DNA from: Anniella stebbinsi
Taxonomy: Eukaryota; Chordata; Lepidosauria; Squamata; Anniellidae
Assembly (NCBI GenBank): GCA_029215795.1
Contig: JARDYH010000004.1
Coordinates: 216,854,517-216,918,516 of the forward strand
Length of the DNA: 64,000 nucleotides
Reading direction: 5' to 3'
The notes under the pieces are model-generated. The model was not told the DNA's origin. It saw only the letters and a program-made list of their open reading frames with translations, and did no database searches. Of this stretch, positions 1 to 11,660 are shown in pieces. How positions within the stretch are numbered: position 1 is the first letter of the stretch; every line of letters begins with the position of its first letter. A program made the position numbers and the translations under genes.

Positions 1-435
1 AGAGGAAATCAATTGTTTTGTCTTGAAACACCCCCCCCCCCCCACACACACACACACAAGCAATCGGGACAAATCTCTGCAGGCCTAGAGCAGGGAGCGC
101 CCCTCCTGAATCTCAAAGCAGACCCCCTTCCGGGTAGCCTAACAGCAGGGACCAGACGTCTGCTCGCCCCGCGCTGCAAACTTCCCGCTTCTCACCAAAA
201 TCAGGGGGTACCCCCCCAAACCAGGACCCCTTTCTCTCTTCCCTCCGACCTCAGAGCACCCCCCTTTCCCGGAGTTTGCAGCCGGGCACTTTTTAGGGGG
301 GTCCCTCTCCCCCGGATCCAGAGAACCCCCCATTTCATTTCCGCTAGCCTTCCCAGACGCAGCGCCCCGGCCTTTTGGAGCAGGGACCATCTCGGTGCGC
401 TCCTTCAGAGCCCGGCCCGGCCGTCCGGCCCGGGG
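1..435 (+). promoter_or_regulatory. NKX6-1: NKX6-1 5' flank / 5' UTR
   Basis: This stretch lies directly upstream of the NKX6-1 start codon. It opens with a poly-C tract followed by a short CA run (about 31-58), then becomes GC-rich. I see no clear TATA box and cannot place the transcription start; part is probably 5' UTR and the promoter may lie partly outside the window. The frame of exon 1 stays open upstream to position 13, but no in-frame ATG precedes 436, so the upstream extension is not taken as coding. Confidence 0.6.
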
Positions 436-1160
436 ATGCTGGCGGTGGGGCAAATGGATGGCAGCCCCCGGCAGAGCGCCTTCCTGCTCAGCAGCCCGCC
501 GCTGGCCGCCTTGCACAGCATGACCGAGATGAAGACGCCCCTTTACCCCGCGGCGGCCTACCCCCTGCCTTCCCCCGCGGCCGCCGCCGCCGCCCCCGGC
601 GGGCCTTCCTCCTTGTCCTCCCCGTCCTCCTCCTCGTCCTCTTCGGCGTCCGCCTCTCCTTCCCCGCCGCTGGGCTCCCCGACGCCGGCCGGCCTGCGTC
701 CCCACAGCGCGGGGGCCCTGTCGGCGCTGGGCTCCCCCCTGCCGCAACTCTCGGCCGCAACGCCGCACGGCATCAACGACATCCTCAGCCGGCCGTCCAT
801 GCCGCCCCTCGGCGCCGCCGTGGCCTCCTCCTCGTCGGCCTCCGCTTCCTCCTCGACGTCCGCCTCGCCGGCCGCCGGCCTCCTGGCGGGGCTGCCGCGC
901 TTCAGCAGTCTCAGCCCGCCGCCGCCGCCGCCGCCCGGCCTTTACTTCAGCCCCAGCGCCGCCGCCGCCGTGGCCGCCGTGGGCCGCTACCCCAAGCCCC
1001 TGGCCGAGCTGCCCGGCAGGACCCCCATCTTCTGGCCCGGCGTGATGCAGAGCCCGCCCTGGAGGGACGCACGACTCGCTTGCACGCCGCGTGAGTACCG
1101 CCTGCGCTGCCCCCCTCCCCGTGTCGGGCTGCCCTCCCCGCCCTAGGCGCTGTCTTCACT
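340..1160. other. CpG island over NKX6-1 exon 1
   Basis: The region is strongly GC-rich with dense CpG dinucleotides, unlike the AT-rich surroundings. It covers the start of the gene and all of coding exon 1, as is usual for developmental homeobox genes controlled by Polycomb. The extent is judged by eye. Confidence 0.75.
436..1090 (+). CDS. NKX6-1: NKX6-1 homeobox protein, coding exon 1 (residues 1-218 plus first base of codon 219)
   Basis: NKX6-1 is a nuclear homeodomain transcription factor, mostly a repressor, needed for pancreatic beta-cell identity and ventral neural-tube patterning. ATG 436 begins MLAVGQMDG, matching the family N-terminus, followed by the conserved [16 protein letters not shown] block. 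Residues 112-120 (GINDILSRP) are the eh1/tinman-like motif that recruits Groucho/TLE co-repressors. Ala, Ser and Pro runs (about residues 53-75, 130-150 and 160-167) are low-complexity spacers that vary in length between species. The stretch from GLYFSPS (residue 168) through TPIFWPG (196-202) to [12 protein letters not shown] is close to mammalian NKX6-1. The exon stops after the first base of a His codon at a GTGAGT donor (1091). The whole protein is 359 residues, against about 365 in mammals. Two other frames are also long and open here because of GC bias; they are shadows. Confidence 0.97.
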
Positions 1161-1284
1161 GGGGCCCTGCGTCTCCCCACACTTTCCCACCAAACTCTCT
1201 TCAGTGCGACAGGTGTCCCTCCAGTTCCAGCAGTCACCACTAGGCACCCGTCTGTCCTCCCTTCACTGGGGTGTTGAGGTACCC

Positions 1285-1416
1285 AGCCAGAGCTACACCA
1301 AGCAGGATAAAACACTTTGAAGACGTTTTGAAAACTGTATATGGCGTGTGTCTTGGGCCCCAACAGTTGTCGCTGCTGTTATAAACCATTTTAAAGCAGT
1401 AGGATAGATCCTGCTC
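1285..1416. repeat. Palindromic repeat, TAGATAGGCTC-type family, degenerate copy
   Basis: It shares a long colinear stretch (AGGATAAAACACTTTGAAGA, then TTTTGAAAAC, GGGCCCCAACAGTT and TTATAAACCATTTTAAAGCAG) with the copy at 2122-2273. The ends are more decayed than in the second copy. It is a non-coding interspersed repeat. Confidence 0.65.
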
Positions 1417-2121
1417 CCGCTCATCTTGTAGTTTCTAAGCCCAGGTCTTGGGGCCGTTTCCTTCCTTCTCAGATGTCACCTCTGGATTCTGGCCTTTCAA
1501 GCCCTCCAGGTATCTCCAAAAGGGACATTCACGCCACTGCCCTCCCAACCCCCCCCCCCGTTATTTCTAGGGTTCCCTTACCCCCCCCCCCCCATTAACT
1601 CAACTTCCCTGTCATCACGACTCTTACAATGGTTGCACCCAAGAGATGCCCATTGAAGAGGGTGGAAAACTCCAGTGACCCCTCTCACCCCGCTCATCAC
1701 TTTACTTTAGCTCTTCCCAGATATCTCCATTGGGCACGGAGACCCTCAATCACCTGGGCCTCAGGCCTCCCCCCAGCCCAGCTTCACGGACACGAGAGTG
1801 GCCAGCCCCACAGGTCTCTTCTGTACTCATGGACTCGTCTCAACCGACCCCTTTCCCAGTCTTCACCACGAATTAGGAAGTTTAGTTGGGTGGGGAAGAA
1901 ACAGTCTCCGTGGGAGGAGAGTCTGCATTTGACCCTTACCTTCGGACCCACCCCGCTTGGCTTTGAGAATCCTTGCTTCTCTGAGACCGCCTGGCCCCCC
2001 GAAGTAGGGGATGGCTACACGCTTGTTACAAGAACTTCAGATAACAACCAACAGCAATCAAGCCTGCGTTGTTATCCGTGGCATTTCCTCTGCGGAGTAG
2101 CCTGTGTTTGAAATACACCCC

Positions 2122-2273
2122 GAGCCTATCTACACACGCAGGATAAAACACTTTGAAGATGTTTTGAAAACGGTATACGGAGTGGGTCCTGGGCCCCAAC
2201 AGTTCTCAAAACTGTTATAAACTGTTATAAACCATTTCAAACCATTTTAAAGCAGTAGGGTAGATAGGCTCCC
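2122..2273. repeat. Palindromic repeat, TAGATAGGCTC-type family
   Basis: It begins AGCCTATCTACAC and ends GTAGATAGGCT, so the ends are inverted repeats. The interior contains TTATAAACCATTT. Related copies lie at 1285-1416 and 41329-41428. It looks like a short non-autonomous DNA transposon; no transposase is present. Confidence 0.65.
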
Positions 2274-2410
2274 CTCTCGAAACTGCCATTAGAAATATAG
2301 TTGCAATGGGCAAAAGAAAATACCTCTGTTCAATTACCACCCTCCAGTTAGACGAGCGACAGCGGAGATGCCTCCTGTACACGCACCGCGGGGCAAAAGC
2401 TTAAAACCCT

Positions 2411-2505
2411 AGCCGTGCAGTCCTAAGTAGGTTTACTTGGGAGTAAGGCCCCCTTGGATTTCAATGGAACTTACTCCTGTGTGAGTGTGCAGAGCACTGT
2501 AGCCT
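2411..2505. mobile_element. Short palindromic MITE-like element, AGTAAGTCCC family
   Basis: The element runs from GCAGTCCTAAG to a diverged inverted end, with GGGAGTAAGGCCCCC and TTTCAATGGAACTTACTC forming the two arms around the centre. This about 90-bp fold-back family occurs more than 20 times in the window at varying decay. Confidence 0.75.
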
Positions 2506-2539
2506 AAACGAACAACTTCTCATTCACGATCTGGGGACG

Positions 2540-2800
2540 GTTGCTAGAAACTCCCAACGACTTGGGAGGAAGGCATTGTGCTTCCGAGGAAACACGCACA
2601 GGATCGGGCGCGGCAGGAACGAGGCCTTGGGCGCGCTCTCGCTCCGGCTATCTGTAGGCGTTTGAGGCTGCTATTGCGCTTTGCTGCTGGTTGTTTTGTC
2701 TGCTTTTGGCGCGGTAATTGACAAGACACGTTGCTTCCCGGTTATCCACGGGGATTGTGCTAGTTCCCCCTCCCCCCCTTTTTTTGCTCAGTCTTTCTTC
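2540..2800. other. CpG-containing repeat-poor segment in intron 1, possible regulatory element
   Basis: The segment has several CpGs, GC-rich patches and a homeodomain-type core (GGTAATTGAC near 2713) and matches none of the repeats seen elsewhere. Intronic autoregulatory enhancers would be plausible for NKX6-1, but nothing here proves function. Confidence 0.3.
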
Positions 2801-3278
2801 TGCTCAGGAACTAGACATTTCTCTTTCTTGTTGTCATCCGATTTATTGCAAAAGACGTCTCCTCCTCTCCTGGTAGCCCGATTCCTCTTTTCAAGCTTAA
2901 ATTCCAGTCCAGTGCCTTGTTGCTTTTAAACTAAAAGACGAGGTTCAATCAATTTCACAGATATCTACTGGACCTCCCCCCCACCCCACAACACGCCAAA
3001 AAAGAAAAGGGTGAAAAGTTTTATTTAGTCCTTAAGTACTTTTCAGGATACGAAGGCTGCAGGAATTTTGTTTTACTAACGCTCCTGTTCTGCCGCCTTC
3101 TTCTTGCGACAAACGACGTGAGCTGCCATTGTATACAGAACTACTCGGAAGTAATAGATCCAAGTGAATCAGTTGGACTTACTCTTGAGTAGACACGGCT
3201 ACGGAAAAGAATACTGCTAGGAGCTTTTTTTTAAAGGGGGTTGCGGATTTGAGGAAGGGAGAAAAAATAGGGTTGATT

Positions 3279-3279
3279 T

Positions 3280-3316
<37 letters not shown>
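3279..3316. repeat. (AT)n microsatellite
   Basis: About 17 tandem AT units. A second AT tract lies 150 bp downstream, so the two could pair with each other in single-stranded form. Confidence 0.95.
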
Positions 3317-3318
<2 letters not shown>

Positions 3319-3458
3319 CCACGCATTTTGGATGGAATCGTTGTAGAGGAACGAATCTCTTGTTTGAGTGAAATACAGTTTCATGCTAATTGAACGTTTA
3401 TTTTGTGACAACTTGTTTATCCCATATAATTCTAACATTTTAAGCAATCATTTTGATC

Positions 3459-3462
<4 letters not shown>

Positions 3463-3497
<35 letters not shown>
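3463..3497. repeat. (AT)n microsatellite
   Basis: About 16 tandem AT units in intron 1, partner of the tract at 3279-3316. Open frames across both tracts are spurious. Confidence 0.95.
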
Positions 3498-3498
<1 letters not shown>

Positions 3499-3899
3499 CC
3501 CTTTAAGGAATTTTCACCTAAAATGTCATTCCTTGATGTGGAATGTACATGGTTATTTGAAAGGTAGCAACAACATTAAAATTTATCTCTTTTCTTTCTT
3601 TCATTCATTTTTTCCTTTCCTTTCTTGCCTTTTCTTCTTCCTTGTCTGCATAATTTTCTTCAATAAAGCCAGAGGAGGAACCCAGAAGTTTAATCATTCC
3701 TAGATGAGTTATTTGAACCTGTTGTAAAATCTAGACTCTCAAACACTAAACAGGATGTCTAAATCTGTTGGAATTACTTCAAATATGGCACCGCTTGCAT
3801 TAATTTCCAGTTGGAGAAATTCACCTCTCCCCATTTATCACGTAAGCAGGAACATATATATACACATTTTTAAAATTTTAATTTTTTTGCAAACACACC

Positions 3900-4320
<421 letters not shown>

Positions 4321-4663
4321 TGAGTGTTAAAAGGAGTCGGGGTGTGTGTGCCCTGGAAATCAGTTTCATCTTGAAATGGATACATTGATGCAGGAAGTCT
4401 GCTTGGCCCATTACGGCCTTTCACACAGATTTTGCAACCGAAAAAGTCCTGCGCTCTTTAATGATCTGTGGCTTTAGATATTTATTATATACATATTATA
4501 TATGGCAAAACTATTTTGATGATTTGAGATGTTTATTTTTCTCAACTATAATTATACCAATATTCAGCAAACAAAGTGGTCTACAGCTTTTATTTTACCT
4601 ATTTGAATTTTTGGACTATCCCCCATCCCCAATTAAATAAATAATAAGAAGATTAAATATTTT

Positions 4664-4984
4664 TAGGGTGACCATATGAAAAGGAGGAAAGGGCTCCTGT
4701 GTCTTTAAGAGTTGTATAGAAAAGGAGGATTTCAGCAAATGTCATTTGTTTTCATGCAGCAGCTGGTGGAATTCCCTCTTCATCACAAAAGTTAAAGCTG
4801 CAGGAGCTATACTAGAGTGACCAGATACAAAAGAGGGCAGGGCTCCTGCAGCTTTGAATGTTGTGATGAAGAGGGAATTTCACCAGGTGCTGCATGCATA
4901 CAAATGACACCTGCTGAAATTCCCTTTTCTACGGAACTGTTAAAGGTACAGGAGCCTGGTCCTCCTTTCCACATGGTCACCTGA
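4664..4984. mobile_element. Nested-palindrome hAT-type MITE, copy 1
   Basis: The element starts TAGGGTGACCATATG and ends GGTCACCTGA. It is flanked by an 8-bp direct repeat AATATTTT (4656-4663 and 4985-4992). The halves are inverted copies of each other, and the centre contains a second end-like string (TAGAGTGACCAGATAC at about 4813). Eight-base target duplications are typical of the hAT superfamily. No transposase is encoded. Confidence 0.85.
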
Positions 4985-5429
4985 AATATTTTCCTCTCAA
5001 ATTCCCCCCCCCCCCCCAAAATAGGCTTGTTTACTCCTTACTTGAAAATATGTTTGAATGAAAAGGGAGAAGTTTAATCCTTCCCAGAAAATGTTGTTCA
5101 GGATCGTGTTATGATTTGGGGAGTAAGCCCCCGAAAATACTTTTATGTGTATATATTTATGTCTTGAGGCAAGAGAAAAGAGAGGTGTTTTTTAAAAAAC
5201 ACCCTGATGTTTAAAGACCCAGATCCACAGGGCTTGTTAAAAGAAGATTGGCATCACCGACTTGAACACGTTTACTTGTGAGTAAATTCCACTTGTTTCC
5301 AAAGAAGTGTGCTTAAGGTCAGGTCTGTGGGTGACCTAAAATGAGATGTGAAGTCTTAAAAATGATGTGCAGCAAATTGTGGCAGTTAAAAATACACACA
5401 CTTCAGTAGCCATCAATAAATGACTTCTT

Positions 5430-5521
5430 GGCTGCAGTCCTATGCACAATTGCCTGGGAGTAAACCCATTGAAGATAATGGAACTCAGTTCTGAGTAAGT
5501 GCACACAGGATTATATTGTTA
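5430..5521. mobile_element. Short palindromic MITE-like element, AGTAAGTCCC family
   Basis: GCTGCAGTCCTATGCAC at the left and CACACAGGATTATATTG at the right, with GGGAGTAAACCCATTGAAG between. Confidence 0.85.
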
Positions 5522-5734
5522 CTGTGGACACTGGTGGGGCTACTCTAGAGTGCAAATGGCTTGTGGAATACACAGTAGTTAGTTCAGCTCTGCTGTTAAT
5601 ACAGCATTAATGACTGCACCATATAGTGGTCATTTTAAGGCTTTTGAGTTCAGTCCAGGAAAATTACATTCAAAGTTAGTCTTTCCATTGACTTCAAGGG
5701 GGCTGTGGCCCTAGGATTACACAACAGGTTATAT

Positions 5735-5824
5735 TAAGGCTGTACATATTTAGCTGGGCGTATGTCCCATTTAAGATAACAGGGCTTACTTCTGAGTAGG
5801 CATGTAAAGGATTACACTGTAAGA
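5735..5824. mobile_element. Short palindromic MITE-like element, degenerate
   Basis: Contains AGGGCTTACTTCTGAGTAGG and GGATTACACTG. A more decayed relative lies just upstream at about 5648-5725. Confidence 0.65.
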
Positions 5825-6009
5825 CTGCAATCAGATTCAGGTTGGTTTTATTGGTATCTAGTCACTGGAGCAGTATAAAAGAAAGAGTAAATTCAGGGCC
5901 ATTAGATATCTGCGTAAAAGCAACACACATTGATAGACACAAACCCAAACAGTAGAAAACCAACTTAAAATGTTAGATCTCCCTGGTATCCCCCCCACCC
6001 TGTGAAAGT

Positions 6010-6100
6010 AGCTACACTCATATACTCACTTACTTGGAAGTAAGTCCCACTGAACTCAGTGGGGCTTACTTGTGAGTAGACTGTATTGGATGGCACGAAA
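6010..6100. mobile_element. Short palindromic MITE-like element, AGTAAGTCCC family
   Basis: GAAGTAAGTCCCACTGAAC and CAGTGGGGCTTACTTG form the arms of a clear hairpin. Confidence 0.85.
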
Positions 6101-6750
6101 CAAGTGCCAAAGTTTGGATGGCTGGATCGTGTCTCTCCAGCTTTGTTTGGTTGCTTTTGCTCATATAAACATTGAGGGTGTAACAAACATCGAAGTAGAT
6201 GAGATTTGCCGGAAAGGCTCTCTCTCCCTCGAATTTGTACGTATCAATGGAAAACCAGATCTTGTCACGTGGGAATCGGTTCTCTCTCTCCTTTCTAAAG
6301 GGGAAATCGTCTAGGCCTCCTTTTGGAACAAACATCTCTTAACAGGGTATGTGTGTGTTCAAAGGGGAGGGGTGTATGTCTCCTTTTATAGATGATCTCT
6401 TCTTCCCGAAGTTATCTAGAGACTGTCATTTGTCACTGTAAATATCTGGGAAAGTCTGCGAATAAATTAGTGCAGCCTTGTATAACAGGAACAAGAAACC
6501 CAACCACTTATTGCAGTAGGCTTGAGAAGGGAGGGAGGATGGTGTATTGTGAATCAGATGTTAATACCCCCTCCACATCACACACATCTGAACAGTACTG
6601 TCTATTCACAGATGTACATTATAATTATTTCCAGTGCTATTGCATGTTGTTATATGCTTAATTCTATATATAGGAATGGAAGGTTTTCTTCTTTTTGTTC
6701 AGTCAAATGAAAACAGCCAACCAATTTTTTTTCTTTTTTTTTCTTTTTTT

Positions 6751-6842
6751 AAGGCTGAACACTTTTTTGGGAGTAAACTCCATTGGACTCAATGGGGCTG
6801 CCTTACTTCTCAGTAGACAGCACTGTAAATCTCATTGGGTTG
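6751..6842. mobile_element. Short palindromic MITE-like element, AGTAAGTCCC family
   Basis: GGGAGTAAACTCCATTGGAC and TCAATGGGGCTG arms, with partial ends. Confidence 0.7.
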
Positions 6843-7218
6843 GATCCAGGCTTTGTCATGTTTAGAGAAGGCCCATTGAAATTGTGTATAGGAGTGTACG
6901 GTTTGTTGCTAAGCATCCCTATTATGAACCCATCCAAAAACAAACAAAAACAAACTAGAAATAGGACTAATTTAAATTGAATTGTTTTCAACAGGATTAA
7001 ATTCTGAACTGAATCTGCTCATTTAAGTTTAGTGGGACGTACTTTCTTTTTATTGATAGTTTATTTATTTTTAATATTTATATATAATCCAATAAGAAAT
7101 ACTTTTAAAACACCATAAACTACCCCCCACAAAAACCCACACATACAACATTAAAATAAAAATTGACATCCTATTCCATTTTTATTTTGAAGGCTTTAAC
7201 TTTACACTTTTACTTTAT

Positions 7219-7400
7219 ACGCTGCATCCAATGGGACTCCTTGCAACCAAGTAAGGCTACTATCTTATGCACTTTTACCTGGAAGTAAGTTGCATTGCAA
7301 CCAATTGGTCTTCCTTCTGAGTAAAAGGAGTCCGTCTTTGGCTGAAAGTGTGTGTCGGATGGTAGCCTTACTCCCAAGTGAGCCTGGATTGGGGCCATTG
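7219..7400. mobile_element. Two adjoining degenerate palindromic MITE-like copies
   Basis: ACGCTGCATCCAATGGGA, ACCTGGAAGTAAGTTGC and ACTCCCAAGTGAGCCTGGAT are decayed arms of the same family. Confidence 0.5.
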
Positions 7401-7924
7401 ATTTCGGAAGGAAGCTAAGTTTAGATGTTATAGAGATGCTTGATCTAAAAGGAAAACAAACAAACAAAAACTTCCCAATAGCTCTATTTTTAAAAAAGAA
7501 AAAATAGTAATGGCCAGGGAAGATAAAAAGTTGCAATGTGGTTTTGTTTTCCAGCCCAAGTCTGCTTGTGCACCTTTTTCTCCAACCATTGAGCCCTTTG
7601 GATTCACACCTGGAGAAGCACATGGGCTTTCACTTTCAATTACACTTAAGAACAGCAATCATAAATAAGGTTGTACATATTTTCATGATAGAGATTGGAG
7701 GGGTGTAGTCAAGCTGGATACGGTCTGTTTGAGTCTGGGGACAAGCAAATCAAACAAGACAGATGGGAGAAGGCAGGAAAGTAAATACTGAGAGAGAAAG
7801 AAGAAAATAGCATAAAACCTAGACTTCGATGGGAAATAAGGAAGTAGAAATACGATGCAGTCCACACATTTGTATGCAGAGGTTTGCTTTCGTGCTCCTT
7901 AAACTTCCACAGACTTCAGTCTGC

Positions 7925-8112
7925 TTAGCAGGGCAATTCTATACATTGATTGCATCCTGTGTTGGTCCTACTTAGAGTAGACCCATTGCAATGAATGGGC
8001 TTTAAGTTAGACCAATGTGGGATATAACCCACCGGATACAACCCCATGTCTGACAAGAAGTCAGTCCCATTCATTTCAATGGGGCTGACTCCCATGTAAA
8101 TCTGCAACCTCA
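7925..8112. mobile_element. Palindromic repeats: CCCATTGAAATGAATGGG-type and AGTAAGTCCC-type in tandem
   Basis: AGAGTAGACCCATTGCAATG pairs with nearby AATGGGCTT, and AAGTCAGTCCCATTCATTTC pairs with AATGGGGCTGACTCCC. Two related fold-back families appear to have inserted side by side. Confidence 0.6.
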
Positions 8113-8435
8113 AACAGCCTTGATCACTCTGGTTTTAATAGAGGGATAACATGTAAAAGAGTTAAACAAAGGCACGGTCAAGGCCCCCTTTTAATTAAGA
8201 AGTTAATATGGGAGAGGGAATTTCCTTAGCCGCTACAGCTAAGAACATGCTGTCACTTCTGGGTACCATTCAGAAGAAGTTAAACACTTTTGAATGCCAC
8301 TGACTCCAACAGAAGAGACTTAAGTAAACGCCTCTCTTTGTTTACGTTGGTGGACCTTTAAAGTCCTTAGAATGTCAGTTGGATGACCCTAATGGTTGTT
8401 GTGTGACAATGTATATATGCTACCAGTGTACGTCA

Positions 8436-8535
8436 TCCTTTACACAGGAGGAAAAAAATGACAGTTCTCTGCCCCAAAGATCTTACAATCTGAACTTTGA
8501 CAGTGGTGAAGGAAAAGTAACAAGGGTGGCATTGA
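8436..8535. repeat. Ancient interspersed repeat (TCTCTGCCCC..CTTACAATCTGAA type)
   Basis: Its core TTCTCTGCCCCAAAGATC followed by TTACAATCTGAAC resembles an old amniote repeat family and recurs at about 23880-23970 and 46240-46355. Family not named with confidence. Confidence 0.45.
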
Positions 8536-8610
8536 GCAAATGCAATGACACAGTGATACAGTTCTGTTTTGCTTTGTTTTAAAGAACGTGTTAATATTGT
8601 TTATTGCCAT

Positions 8611-8614
8611 ATTA

Positions 8615-8652
<38 letters not shown>
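8611..8652. repeat. (ATT)n microsatellite
   Basis: About 13 tandem ATT units in intron 2. Confidence 0.95.
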
Positions 8653-8653
<1 letters not shown>

Positions 8654-8732
8654 TTTGAAAGTTGCCCTTGATAGGATTTGCATTCTAAAAGGTAACCGAT
8701 AAATAACTGCAAAAAAACAAATATTCTCTGCA

Positions 8733-9016
8733 TGTTTACTCAAAAGTAAGTTCCACTGACCTGAATGGGGTTTAGCTTAAGCAAGTGTGCTTAGTATTCC
8801 ATCCTTAGCCTGCATGTGGTTGGGGGATAAAGACTGAGATGTGAACAGTGCAATCCTAGACATGTCTACTCAGAAGTTAGTCCCCACTAATGCGCTTACT
8901 CTCAGATAAATAGCTATGGGTTTACTTTTATCTCCTAAGGCTTCAATTCTATTCATACTTCCCTGGGAGTAAGTGAGACTTTATTTTGAGTAAACGTATT
9001 TAGGATTGCTTTGTCA
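8733..9016. mobile_element. Cluster of three partial AGTAAGTCCC-family elements
   Basis: AAAAGTAAGTTCCACTGACC (about 8742), GTGCAATCCTAGACATGTC (about 8850) and CCTGGGAGTAAGTGAGAC (about 8960) mark three decayed copies within 280 bp. Confidence 0.6.
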
Positions 9017-9019
9017 GCG

Positions 9020-9530
9020 AGGCTATCCAAGAACATTATTGCAATAACGAGAGTTCAAATAATTTTATGTACATCTACAAAATCATTCTAAAACATCAAC
9101 TTCCCCTATGTGCTATACTGGGATTGCAGATAATATTACGTTAATATTTGCCTTCTTAATAATAACAACTATATCTTACGAAAGATCTGCATTGCCTGAA
9201 GAAACAGTGCTCAAACAATGAACACTTTTATCCTGTTTGTTAGGCAAATTAAGTAAGTGAATATTAGAGTATATCTATGGCAGCAGTTTCAATAGCTTTG
9301 CAGCAGGCCACAATGCTTATGAAATAGCTAGCGATTGTTGATGTGAATTTTGACATGAAAGGCAATCATATGGTGATAATTTCAAATTATCCTTGGTGGT
9401 AATAGTAACTATGATGTGACTATCAATTACAATTAAAGACTCATTTGCAGTTTTGATAAGGGATATAGTCACAGTAGCATGGCTAAAGCTCCATTTGACA
9501 GTAAATAAATAATGCTCAAATATTAATGCA
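9020..9530. other. Repeat-poor AT-rich intron 2 segment, weak regulatory candidate
   Basis: About 500 bp with no recognised repeat and many TAAT/ATTA cores. It could be old intronic sequence with regulatory content, but AT-richness alone produces such motifs. Confidence 0.25.
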
Positions 9531-9533
9531 TAC

Positions 9534-9624
9534 TGTGCAATCTAATACCCAGTTACCTGGGAGTAAGACCCATTGAATTCAAAGGGACTTACTTCTAAGT
9601 AGACAAGTCCAGGATTGCACTACA
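9534..9624. mobile_element. Short palindromic MITE-like element, AGTAAGTCCC family
   Basis: GTGCAATCTAATACCC to CCAGGATTGCACTAC, with GGGAGTAAGACCCATTGAA as left arm. The ends are good inverted repeats. Confidence 0.85.
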
Positions 9625-10234
9625 TGAATATAAATAGTCAAATCAGTTGATTAAAGACTGCATAAAAGTAATTGTTATGGATATAAATGATTCTATATGT
9701 GATGGTTGACTGTCAGTTACACTCAAGGCAGTAATAAAAATGGAATACATGGTGGTAAATTCATTTACTGGGAAGTATATCCCCTTGATTTCAGTGGGAG
9801 TTACTCCTCAGTTTTTGAAACTAATAACTCTGGATGGGAATCCACATGCACATCAAAAGGTATCCAACCAGTTCAATGAGGCTCACATTAATACTTTGAT
9901 ACGAATGGGGCTGACCGTGGAGGCATGCATTTATATGCATGAATGAAAACCCTTTTTGCACATGACTCTCCCTTGCTGGATCTGGGTGTGTGTTTAGGAT
10001 GGCAGCTTAAATTGCAGGATAGCTATTCTAAGCCACTCACCTGGGAGTAATAGCACAATGCCATGTGTGTGCAAGTGTTTTTTTGGGGGGGGCAGGGGGA
10101 ATGACAAATGCTTCTTCTAAGATCATACCTGCTACCCAAAGGTTTGGTAATATTTGCATTTGCATCAATAATTTGTTTAAACTTTAAAAATCTGATGGAT
10201 TAAATTGCAAACACCTTTTCAATTTATCAGGACA

Positions 10235-10352
10235 TTTCAGTCATGGGTAGGATCCAGATTTAGTGTTGCTTAGAGAAGACCCGCTGAAATCAATGGGGCT
10301 TGAGTAACCATTGGCTGGTCCCATTGATTTCAATGGGCCTACTCTAGGATCA
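10235..10352. mobile_element. Palindromic repeat, CCCATTGATTTCAATGGG-type
   Basis: TAGGATCCAGATTTAGTG at the left; CTGAAATCAATGGGGCTTGA and CCCATTGATTTCAATGGGCC inside; CTCTAGGATCAGAAC at the right. Confidence 0.6.
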
Positions 10353-10768
10353 GAACGCACACACACTGACTTTTATGGCCCTTACAAGGAGCTTACATAA
10401 TCATAAAACATGAAATATATTCGAAAAACATCCAGGCATTACAAGATCGTGGCATAATTTAAAAAAACAAACAAACATTAGCCAGTTAATTCGAACATTA
10501 TAAAACTGCAGTATAATTTCCATCACATCACTAAATAATAATGCCAAAATAGTTTAAGAACAGTTCAATCATTTCAAACCATTAGCATTAGGAATACCTC
10601 ACTGAAGGAAAATAAATTGAAATAACTAAGTTTTGAAACCTGCTTAAAATATGTAATGTTGGAGCCATGCATATCTTAGCAGGAAATGTGGCATTTTCTT
10701 TCAGATTTAATAACCCAGAATAGCTAGCACCCATCCTTCCCCTGTTCCAAGGTTGTAACAGTAAGCAT

Positions 10769-10945
10769 CAGTGGGGGCTGGGGCCTCCGAGTTCGGTGGG
10801 GCTGTGAATCCATTCTGGGTTCCAGTCAGAACCAGTCAGAACTCTGAAGGACCTATGCAGAACCAAATAGATTCAGCAACTTGGATAGCTCCTTTAGAGT
10901 TCTGACTGAAACCCAGACTGAAATAGGGGCAACCAGCCTCCACTG
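10769..10945. mobile_element. Palindromic MITE-like element, CAGTGGAGGCTGGTGGC family
   Basis: Left end CAGTGGGGGCTGG, right end CCAGCCTCCACTGG. The arms contain TTCCAGTCAGAACC and GACTGAAACCCAGACTG around a centre with TTGGATAGCTCCTTTAG. Other copies lie at 24482, 40786, 46837, 52687 and 57455. Confidence 0.75.
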
Positions 10946-11220
10946 GTAAACATGAATAACACATTTATGATTTTAGCAAGGAAGCTGTGGTGTGTTGGGC
11001 AAGGGGACACTAATCCATGTTAAATTATCTACTTAGGATGGCATATTTGGCAGAGGCCCTGAGAGTGGGCAACGTGGTTGAGCATATACTCAATATAACT
11101 CAGGAACCAGAAGTACTGAACTCTTGAGGGTGCAATCTTATGCATGTTTAGACAGAAAAAAGTCCTACAATTCCCAGCATGCCCCAGCCATCATGGCTGG
11201 TGGGAAGGATGCAGTAAGTT

Positions 11221-11660
11221 GTATTTATTTATTTATTTATTTAATTTATTACATTTGTATACCGCCCCATAGCCGAAGCTCTCTGGGCGGTTTACATAGG
11301 ATTAAAAACAATTAAAAACAATATACAAAAATTAAAACAGCAAAAACATACAACATACACACAATCTGTACATTTAGAAACCACTACAACACTTCAGAAA
11401 GCTACAAAAACAAAACAAAACAAACCCAGGCTCCTCAGATATTGCCAAATGCCTGAGAGAAGAGGAAAGTCTTGACCTGGCGCCGAAAAGATAACAATGT
11501 TGGCGCCAGGCGGGCCTCGTCGGGGAGATTGTTCCACAATTGGGGAGCCACCACGGAGAAGGCCCTCTCTCTTGTTGCTGACCTCCGAGCTTCCCTCGGA
11601 GGAGGAGGCACTTGGAGGAGGGCCTTAGATGTTGACTCCCCCCCCCTTGCTCTAAACATG
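11221..11660 (-). mobile_element. L2-like LINE 3' end (truncated, antisense)
   Basis: On the - strand the sequence encodes a fragment of the C-terminal end of a LINE polyprotein (TRERAFSVVAPQLWNNLPDEARLAPTLLSF in part, then KTFLFSQAFGNI), followed by a 3' UTR with ACCGCCCAGAGAGCTTCGG and a terminal AAAT repeat. The RAFSV.AP.LWN.LP..R.AP.L..F...KT.LF pattern is characteristic of L2/CR1-clade elements. It is 5'-truncated and dead; a longer copy lies at 30915-31520. Confidence 0.8.

Noticed and set aside
13..435. In-frame open extension upstream of the NKX6-1 ATG
   Set aside because: There is no in-frame ATG upstream and the sequence does not resemble any NKX6 N-terminus; 436 matches the conserved start.
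139..1363. Long open frames on the - strand and in alternate + frames over exon 1
   Set aside because: GC-rich third positions remove stop codons in all frames. The proteins are Arg/Gly/Pro-rich and lack domains, while the frame from 436 encodes a clear NKX6-1.
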